Shown: positions 13,196 through 19,041 of the stretch, in pieces
Numbering within the stretch: the first letter of the stretch is position 1
Layout of the letters: every line of letters starts with the position of its first letter
Source of the DNA: Gallionellaceae bacterium UBA5126
Lineage (GTDB): Bacteria > Pseudomonadota > Gammaproteobacteria > Burkholderiales > Gallionellaceae
Assembly: GCA_002414205.1 (NCBI GenBank)
Contig: DHYQ01000035.1
Span: 1,999 to 21,039, forward strand
Length of the DNA: 19,041 bases
Direction: 5' to 3'
Notes under the pieces: generated by a model
What the model was told of the DNA's origin: nothing
The model's input: the letters and a program-made list of their open reading frames with translations, nothing else
Databases searched by the model: none
Position numbers and translations under genes: made by a program

Positions 13196-14848
13196 TCACG
13201 GCTGCGTCACGGTAACGCGCTGATAAAGCTGATAATGCTCATTACGATCACCTTGACGATTGCCTTCCCAGATTTTTTGCCAGTGACTGGCATCCTGGGA
13301 GCGGAAAGGACGCAAGCCTTGCACCAACAGCAAATCGCAGCGATGGGCACGGTCACGCAGGGTAATGATGTTGCCAAAGTAATGCAGCATGGCGCGCGGC
13401 GCATCTCCCAAAGGCGTGGCTCGACCGATACAGTTGTATTGTGCGGGCAAGGTGGCGCGCATGGACAACACCATGGCACGGTAGCTCTTGCTGCTGTCCA
13501 GCCAAGGCAACCATAGGGTCATGACCAAAATCCACAGCAAGGTCATACCGGTAGCCCAATTCACTACCGCACGGCGCATAGAGCGACCAATTCGCCAACT
13601 CAGCACCAGCCATAGCAAGGTGGCCAGGGCCGCCACCATCATGGGGACAGGTTGCAACGTGGCGGTAAATTCCGGTTGATAGGCTTTTAACCACAGCGTG
13701 ACCTTGGCATGATTGTCCAGCAACAGCCCCGCCCAGCCCCACCAAAGGGCGATGGACACCACGGCAAACGTGCTCAGACTGAAGGCGTCCAAGGCATTGG
13801 CAGCGCCCCGTTTGAGGGTGGGCAACGCGGCGCTGGCCAACAGCGACAATGGCAACAACAACGGCAAGGCAAAGACTTCCTTGATATGCGGCAACAGACT
13901 GAGGACAACAAACAGAATCAGGAAGCTCAGTAGCGGCAGGTGCAAATCATCGCGCTGGGCTAATTTGCCACGCGCCTGCCAGACAGCCCAAGCCGCCAGC
14001 GGCCAAGCAGGCCATGCCAGCCAGGGCAGATTTTTCAAGTAATAAAAACTATCGCTGCCGGGCAATTGTTGCCAATGACTGATCAAGTTACCAATGTTGT
14101 GTTGCCAAGCCCAGGCACTGAACAATTGCGGGCTGTGTTGATACAACTGCAACGGCCAGATGAGCAGCCAAGGCAATGCCGATAGCGCCGCGATGCCCAG
14201 ACTCAGAAAATAATTCCGCGCACGCCATAACGATGACCATAGTGGCAACGCCAGCGCGATGAGCAAAAACAAAACCGGCGCGAGAAATCCCTTGGCCAAG
14301 AAGCCGATGCCCATGCCAGTGCCCATTGCCAACCCGGCTCGCAGCACATACTCCCGACTATAGGCAAACCCCAGCAACAACAAGGCAATTCCACTCAAAA
14401 GTGCCAAATCCGTCACCATCTGATGCGCGCGCACCAGCATGCCCAGACAACCCAGTAGCACGACGGCGGTCGCCCAACCCCGGTTGTCGCCATTCAGTTT
14501 ACGCCCGGTCAAACCGATGAACAGCAGGGTCAACCCGGTATAAAAACCGCTGGCCAAGCGTGCGCCATCATGCAACGGCAGCAGCGGCGAAAATAATTGC
14601 GCACTCAACGCCGCCGTCCAATAAAACAATGGCGGATTTTCCATGAAAGGATCACCCGCCAAGGTAGGCACCAGCCAGTGTTCGCCTTGCAGCATGGAAA
14701 AAATCAGGCCAAAACTATACGCCTCGTCGGGTTTCCACGGATCGTGCCCCACCAGCCCGGTCAGCAGCCACACCACACACAAGGTGCCGAGCATCAGCGC
14801 CTTGAGCGGCGTGACGGGATGTGGGTCGGAGGGTTGTAGGAAATACAT
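13196..14848 (-). CDS. ArnT/PMT-like membrane glycosyltransferase
   Basis: The 550-residue protein has a dozen or so hydrophobic segments and begins with a signal-anchor helix followed by HDPWKPDEAYSFGLIFSMLQ and PTLAGDPFMENPPLFYWTAA. This is the periplasmic-loop motif of GT-C glycosyltransferases such as ArnT and the dolichyl-phosphate mannosyltransferase (PMT_2) group, where an acidic residue pair is catalytic (here D..E in PDEA). Such enzymes move a sugar from undecaprenyl phosphate to lipid A, other glycans or proteins. Substrate unknown; no arn or lipid A genes are near. It starts 2 nt after the M48 protease stop with no ribosome site of its own, so translational coupling is likely. A later ATG at codon 19 is less likely. 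Confidence 0.85.
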   Translation of the reverse strand: MYFLQPSDPHPVTPLKALMLGTLCVVWLLTGLVGHDPWKPDEAYSFGLIFSMLQGEHWLVPTLAGDPFMENPPLFYWTAALSAQLFSPLLPLHDGARLASGFYTGLTLLFIGLTGRKLNGDNRGWATAVVLLGCLGMLVRAHQMVTDLALLSGIALLLLGFAYSREYVLRAGLAMGTGMGIGFLAKGFLAPVLFLLIALALPLWSSLWRARNYFLSLGIAALSALPWLLIWPLQLYQHSPQLFSAWAWQHNIGNLISHWQQLPGSDSFYYLKNLPWLAWPAWPLAAWAVWQARGKLAQRDDLHLPLLSFLILFVVLSLLPHIKEVFALPLLLPLSLLASAALPTLKRGAANALDAFSLSTFAVVSIALWWGWAGLLLDNHAKVTLWLKAYQPEFTATLQPVPMMVAALATLLWLVLSWRIGRSMRRAVVNWATGMTLLWILVMTLWLPWLDSSKSYRAMVLSMRATLPAQYNCIGRATPLGDAPRAMLHYFGNIITLRDRAHRCDLLLVQGLRPFRSQDASHWQKIWEGNRQGDRNEHYQLYQRVTVTQP

Positions 14849-14850
14849 GA

Positions 14851-16266
14851 TTATTCGATGATTTTGATCTGGTCACCGGGACGGGGTTCGCCGGTTGGAT
14901 ATAAGGCGTTGACCAAACGTAGATAGCTTTCTGCGGATTGACCGAGCGGCGAATTTTTCGCCAGCGTGGCGATGCTGTCGCCTGGTTTGGCGGTGATGAC
15001 GCGCAAGGTGAGCGGTTTGATCTGCTTACGTTCTGCTGCCGTCAAATTGCGAAAACTGCGGATTGCCGCCAACATTTCGGCTTTGTGCGCCTCAAAGGTA
15101 GTCGCATCTTTACCTTTACCGACCAGAAGATACGCCTGTCGCTCGTGATAGAGCACGGCGACGGTCTGCGTCGGCTGTATCAGCAACGCTGCGCTCAAAC
15201 CATTAATCGTGATTTCCTCCACGGCGGGGTTGTTGTTGAACATGCTGCGGACAATACTCGCCGGGCTACCATTTTGCTTGCCCAGTTTCATCTGCATTTG
15301 GGCGGCCCCCTGTGGTGCAATCGCCATCAGGCTGTCGGGCAAGTTATGCACCTGCCAGCCCGCAGGCAGTTGCACGGCAATCCCCATCTCCGGTTGCAGA
15401 AAGCGGTTCTGACGCACCACACCCTGCTCCACGTTGTCGTTGAATACCAGACCATTGGTCGCGGCAAGGAACGGAGCTCGCGCCACAATCGGCTGAGCGA
15501 CGTTTTTTTGCCCCGCTTCAGCCACGGCTTGTTGCAAGCGGGCTTCATTATCAGGATGCGATGCAAACACACCGTGGTAGCGGCGAGGTGCGCGTCCTTC
15601 TATCTTGGCCAAAGCCGCATCCTGTAACTCCTGATTCTTCAGGACACCAATGACATTAACAATAGCCTGCGGGTCATAATCGGTGCGCGCCAAGTACTCC
15701 GCCCCCAAACGATCGGCCTCCATTTCCTGATCCCGACCATAGCCGGACAGCAACGCGCCGCCTAATAAATTCGACAGATTTCGTCCCAAGTTGGTATTGA
15801 TTTCAGGCAGAAAAATTGAGGCAATGGTCAGGCCGATATTGGCTGCCTGCGCGGCACTCTGCTGTCGCACCCCATGGCGTGCCGTCACGTGGCCGATTTC
15901 ATGCCCCAGCACAGCGGCCAGCTCAGCTTCGGAATTCAGATACGCCAGAATGCCCCGAGTGATGTAGACATAGCCACCGGGTAAGGCGAACGCATTCACT
16001 TCGGGCGAATCCAACACCGTGAAGTGGTATTCCAGTCCTGAGCGATGGCTATGTTGGGCCAAGGCTTGCCCCACGCGATTAACGTATTCCTGCAAGCGCG
16101 GATTGGCATAGACAACATATTGCTTTTTGACCTCAGCATCCGCTTGTCGCCCCAAGGCCAATTCCTGCTTTTCCGACATCATGACAAAATCAGCGCGACC
16201 GGTGACCGGGTTTTGGGCGCAGCCAGTCACAACAAGCAACAAGAACAGGGTTAACAGTACGTGCAT
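14851..16266 (-). CDS. M48-family zinc metalloprotease, lipoprotein, with LysM-like tail
   Basis: The 471-residue product is a predicted periplasmic or outer-membrane quality-control protease of the BepA/LoiP type. A lipoprotein signal ends at C16 (LLVVTGC). The zinc site is HEIGH at 122-126 within AELAAVLGHEIGHVTARHG, with the third ligand from the EMEAD motif (181-185). FASHPDNEARLQ follows as in relatives. The C-terminal 50 residues (VITAKPGDSIATLAKNSPLG to GDQIKIIE) resemble a LysM or secretin-like peptidoglycan-binding module. The ATG at 16266 is chosen for the lipobox and the GGGAG at 16272-16276; an open frame running back to 16473 overlaps rpmE and is not translated. It is followed after 2 nt by the glycosyltransferase. 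Confidence 0.9.
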   Translation of the reverse strand: MHVLLTLFLLLVVTGCAQNPVTGRADFVMMSEKQELALGRQADAEVKKQYVVYANPRLQEYVNRVGQALAQHSHRSGLEYHFTVLDSPEVNAFALPGGYVYITRGILAYLNSEAELAAVLGHEIGHVTARHGVRQQSAAQAANIGLTIASIFLPEINTNLGRNLSNLLGGALLSGYGRDQEMEADRLGAEYLARTDYDPQAIVNVIGVLKNQELQDAALAKIEGRAPRRYHGVFASHPDNEARLQQAVAEAGQKNVAQPIVARAPFLAATNGLVFNDNVEQGVVRQNRFLQPEMGIAVQLPAGWQVHNLPDSLMAIAPQGAAQMQMKLGKQNGSPASIVRSMFNNNPAVEEITINGLSAALLIQPTQTVAVLYHERQAYLLVGKGKDATTFEAHKAEMLAAIRSFRNLTAAERKQIKPLTLRVITAKPGDSIATLAKNSPLGQSAESYLRLVNALYPTGEPRPGDQIKIIE

Positions 16267-16314
16267 AGCAGCTCCCGTGGCCAATGATTCAGAAATGCAG
16301 AGGGGCATATCAAC

Positions 16315-16342
16315 AAAAAAGGCAGCCAAGGCCGCCTTTTTT
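16315..16342 (-). terminator. Terminator of rpmE
   Basis: On the - strand AAAAAAGGCGGC, CTTG, GCTGCCTTTTTT forms a 12-bp stem with one mismatch and a T-run, 21 nt after the rpmE stop and 48 nt before the M48 start. Confidence 0.88.
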
Positions 16343-16363
16343 GCAGGATGACCGCCGTTGGAA

Positions 16364-16576
16364 TTAACCAGCGTTGCGGGCGTATTTCTGACGGAATTTG
16401 TCGATACGGCCAGCGGTGTCCACAATCTTCTGCGTGCCGGTATAGAACGGATGACACTCAGAGCAGACTTCAACGTTCAGCACGGGCTTGCCCAGCACAG
16501 ACTTGGTCTGGAACTTGTTACCACAGCTACAGGCCACAGTGATTTCCTGATAATTCGGATGAATGTTTGCTTTCAT
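16364..16576 (-). CDS. rpmE: 50S ribosomal protein L31 (zinc-binding form)
   Basis: The 70-residue protein begins [20 protein letters not shown] and contains [11 protein letters not shown], the L31 signature. Cysteines C16, C18, C38 and C41 make this the zinc-containing (C+) form, which often acts as a zinc reserve exchanged for a zinc-free paralogue under zinc limitation. CAGGAAAT precedes the start at 16576. Length and sequence are complete. It has its own promoter with a GC-rich discriminator and its own terminator, so it is probably monocistronic. Confidence 0.97.
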   Translation of the reverse strand: MKANIHPNYQEITVACSCGNKFQTKSVLGKPVLNVEVCSECHPFYTGTQKIVDTAGRIDKFRQKYARNAG

Positions 16577-16631
16577 GATATTTCCTGATGAAGTGCGGCG
16601 GGTGTACGCACGGGGTTTTAAGAAGGCGCGC

Positions 16632-16660
16632 ATTATCCATAAAACCTCCGGGTTAGGCAA
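16632..16660 (-). promoter_or_regulatory. Promoter of rpmE
   Basis: On the - strand TTGCCT (complement of 16655-16660), a 17-nt spacer, then GATAAT (complement of 16632-16637) and a GCGCGCC discriminator. The GC-rich discriminator is typical of stringently controlled ribosomal promoters. It lies about 55 nt before the start codon. Confidence 0.65.
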
Positions 16661-16724
16661 CCACCAGATTACTTAACCCTAGGTTTTCGCAAGAAAAAAC
16701 GACAGACTACGCGCGCGCCTCGCC

Positions 16725-17060
16725 TCAGGACGCAGGCAGGGCCAAGATGAATTGAATCAGCGCACGAATATCTTCCTGCTTGGTTCCCTGCGGATCATTC
16801 GCGGGCATGGGCATACTGCCCCAAGTGCCCTTGCCACCTTTGGATACTTTGATTTGCAGACGCTCGGCCGCCGAAACGTCACCGCGATACTTGGCGGCGA
16901 CATCACGCCAAGCTGGGCCGACCACGCGCTCGTCAATCGCATGACAAGAATCACATTGATGCTTTTTAGCTTGCGGGGGCATTTCGACCGGGGCATTGGC
17001 AGCCATTGCGTTGCCCGCCAGTAATACGCCGCCAATCAAGCCGAAGAGGATGGTTTTCAT
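16725..17060 (-). CDS. Periplasmic class I cytochrome c (c551/c552 type)
   Basis: The 111-residue protein has a signal peptide (MKTILFGLIGGVLLAGNAMA) and one haem site CDSCH (36-40) preceded by KKHQ. The distal ligand is probably M85 in GSMPMPAN, followed by a terminal helix IRALIQFILAL. This is the compact c551/c552 fold that shuttles electrons in the periplasm. In a cell with a Cyc2-like porin it could carry electrons to a terminal oxidase or bc1 complex, but the two genes are 3.9 kb apart on opposite strands, so the partnership is inference. AAGGAG lies just before the ATG. The 220 nt upstream, before ppc, contain no gene; a possible -10 TACAAT lies at 17123-17128 on the complement. Confidence 0.92.
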   Translation of the reverse strand: MKTILFGLIGGVLLAGNAMAANAPVEMPPQAKKHQCDSCHAIDERVVGPAWRDVAAKYRGDVSAAERLQIKVSKGGKGTWGSMPMPANDPQGTKQEDIRALIQFILALPAS

Positions 17061-17280
17061 AGTTGCTCCTTGAAATGGAAGTTTGGGTGATGTGATGTTG
17101 AAGGGTGCGACCCCACAGCGGGAATTGTAAACAACCTCATCGAAAAATTAAGGCTTTTTGTACATTTTCCACGCACAACACCCCGCAGAGCGCCAACAAA
17201 CGCGCACACCGACGCGCTTGTTTGTTTAACCGGGCCCATTTGCCCATTTTTTAGACACCCTGCTGCGGGCGCAACCTAAC

Positions 17281-19041
17281 CTAGCCGCTATTACGCAGGC
17301 CGCTGGCAATCCCATTGATGGTCAAGTGAATGGCACGTTTCAACAGCACATCGTCATCGCCTGCACGATGACGTTCCAGCAAGGTAATCTGCAAATGATT
17401 CAGCGGGTCAATGTACGGCATGCGCGTTGCCAAGCTCCGTGCAAAGGTCGGGTTATCCGACAACAGGGCCGTACTACCGGTCACCTTCAGCAACACCTGG
17501 ATGGAAGCATCCCACTCGCTCATGATCGCGCCGAAAATTCGCTGACGCAGTTCTTCGTCCGCCAACAGTTCAGCATAGCGCGAGGCGATGCCCATGTCGG
17601 TCTTGGACAGCACCATGTCCATATTGGACATCAGGGCGCGGAAGAACGGCCATTTTTGGTACATTTCCTGCAACAAGGCCAGACCGCCCTCTCCTTCACG
17701 CTGCACAAACTGCTGCACCGCGCTGCCAAAGCCAAACCAGCCCGGCAACAGGGTACGGTTCAACCCCCAACTGAACACCCAGGGAATGGCGCGTAGGTCT
17801 TCGATGCGATTGGACGGCTTGCGTGACGAGGGACGACTGCCGATGTTCAACTCGGCGATTTCGCGGATCGGCGTGGCGGTGAAGAAGTAATCGGTAAAAC
17901 CGGGAGTTTCATACACCAGTTTGCGATAGGCGCGGAAGGCATCTCGGCTCAGCTCTTCCATGATGCGGTGATATTCCGGCATGGTGCTATCGGCACCGTG
18001 CGGGTGTAACAAGGTCGCCTCCATGGTGGCCGCAATCAAGGTTTCCAGGTTACGGCGACCAATTTCCGGGTTGGAATACTTGCTGGAAATGACTTCACCC
18101 TGCTCAGTGATGCGGATTTGGCCGTTCACACTGCCGGGTGGTTGCGCCAGAATGGCGTCGTAGCTCGGCCAGCCGCCACGCCCCACCGTACCGCCACGAC
18201 CGTGGAACAAGCGCATTTCAATCCCATGCTGGGCGAAAGTCTTCACCAGCTCAACTTCAGCCTTATACAACTCCCAGTTGGCGGTCAGATAGCCGCCGTC
18301 CTTGTTGCTGTCGGAATAGCCCAACATCACTTCTTGGGTATTGTTGCGCGACGCCAGCAAGCGGCGATAGAACGGCAGGCCGAACAAGCGGTGCATGATG
18401 GCTGAGCAGCCTTGCAGGTCTTCGATGGTTTCAAACAACGGAATGATGTTGATGTGCAATTGTGGCGCGTCGCCGCCTTCCAGCAAGCCCACTTGTTGCA
18501 ACATCAGCGCCAGTTCCAGCATGTCACTGACCGAATCGGTCTTGGAAATGATGTGATTCGGCAAGGCCGCGCGACCAAACTGGCGATGAATATCGGCAGC
18601 GGCGCGCATGATGTTCAGCTCGCTCTGCACGTCGTCGCTGTACACCGACACATCCTCAGCCATCAACACCTGACCCGCTTCGAGGGTTTGTAGCAGTTGT
18701 TCGCAACGCCCGGCTTCGTCCAGCACCGCGTAATTCACCCCATGGCGGGCGTACAACTCCGTCACGGTTTGTTCGTGCACGCCACTGTGTTGGCGCATAT
18801 CCAGCGGAGCCAGATGGAAACCAAAGACTTCCACCGCGCGGCGCAAATTGGCCAAACGGCCACGCGCCAGATACACCGCACCATGCCGGAACAGCGATTC
18901 AATCAACACATCCAGATCCGCCATGAACTGCTGCGGGCTGCTGTAGGGTTCGGCTTGCTTGTCCACCGGCGGACGGTGCGCGATGTCCAGCCCCAAGCGT
19001 TGTGCAGTGGCCGACAGGCGCGAATAAATGTAAATCAAGGC
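17281..19041 (-). CDS. ppc: Phosphoenolpyruvate carboxylase, C-terminal part (partial)
   Basis: About 586 residues of PEPC run off the right edge; the start lies outside. The cytoplasmic enzyme adds bicarbonate to PEP to make oxaloacetate, refilling the TCA cycle. Motifs present: VMLGYSDSNKDGGYLTANWE, LFHGRGGTVGRGG, SVNGQIRITEQGEVISSKYS, and the C-terminal end GLRNSG (families usually end in a -NTG motif). The glycine-rich active-site loop reads GRGGWPSYDAI, with Trp (codon 18169-18171) where Gly or Ala is usual. No terminator is obvious before the cytochrome c gene 220 nt downstream. Confidence 0.96.
   Translation of the reverse strand, partial: ALIYIYSRLSATAQRLGLDIAHRPPVDKQAEPYSSPQQFMADLDVLIESLFRHGAVYLARGRLANLRRAVEVFGFHLAPLDMRQHSGVHEQTVTELYARHGVNYAVLDEAGRCEQLLQTLEAGQVLMAEDVSVYSDDVQSELNIMRAAADIHRQFGRAALPNHIISKTDSVSDMLELALMLQQVGLLEGGDAPQLHINIIPLFETIEDLQGCSAIMHRLFGLPFYRRLLASRNNTQEVMLGYSDSNKDGGYLTANWELYKAEVELVKTFAQHGIEMRLFHGRGGTVGRGGWPSYDAILAQPPGSVNGQIRITEQGEVISSKYSNPEIGRRNLETLIAATMEATLLHPHGADSTMPEYHRIMEELSRDAFRAYRKLVYETPGFTDYFFTATPIREIAELNIGSRPSSRKPSNRIEDLRAIPWVFSWGLNRTLLPGWFGFGSAVQQFVQREGEGGLALLQEMYQKWPFFRALMSNMDMVLSKTDMGIASRYAELLADEELRQRIFGAIMSEWDASIQVLLKVTGSTALLSDNPTFARSLATRMPYIDPLNHLQITLLERHRAGDDDVLLKRAIHLTINGIASGLRNSG

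Noticed and set aside
16267..16473. N-terminal extension of the M48 protease
   Set aside because: It overlaps rpmE and its terminator; the lipoprotein signal begins at 16266.

Overview
The window looks like chromosome from a betaproteobacterium, probably of the Nitrosomonadales/Gallionellaceae type. This is inferred from GC-rich codon use, a BtuM-type solitary B12 transporter, a proteobacterial DapC and PEP carboxylase, and a cytochrome-porin resembling the Fe(II) oxidase Cyc2 of neutrophilic iron oxidisers. No transposase, phage gene or CRISPR array was seen.

Left part (1-8919), mostly + strand. The 3' end of glyA and its terminator are followed by a cobalamin riboswitch. A long leader carrying two families of palindromic repeats leads to btuB, an outer-membrane B12 receptor. 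Next come a four-CBS diguanylate cyclase, a convergent EamA-type permease and a DapC aminotransferase. Then a B12 operon: btuM (inner-membrane uptake), cobO (corrinoid adenosyltransferase, overlapping btuM by 4 bp) and an unusual four-part protein joining a [2Fe-2S] ferredoxin, a degenerate flavin-reductase barrel, a truncated globin and a zinc ribbon. BtuB, BtuM and CobO together form a plausible salvage route; no BtuCDF and no corrin-ring synthesis genes are seen here.

Middle part (8937-11019), - strand. A Roadblock/LC7-like protein is followed after 10 nt by a 553-residue fusion of an ABC-type ATPase, a Pro/Val-rich linker and a CX5R dual-specificity phosphatase. I know of no described system with this architecture, and it is the best candidate for something new.

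Right part (11256-19041). tRNA-Ser(CGA) is followed by a strongly promoted, strongly codon-biased monohaem cytochrome-porin of Cyc2 type with its own terminators. On the - strand lie an ArnT/PMT-like glycosyltransferase, an M48 lipoprotein metalloprotease with a LysM-like tail, ribosomal protein L31 (zinc form), a small periplasmic class I cytochrome c and the C-terminal two thirds of PEP carboxylase. The Cyc2-like protein, the soluble cytochrome and PEP carboxylase would fit a chemolithotroph moving electrons inward from an extracellular donor, but the link between them is inference.
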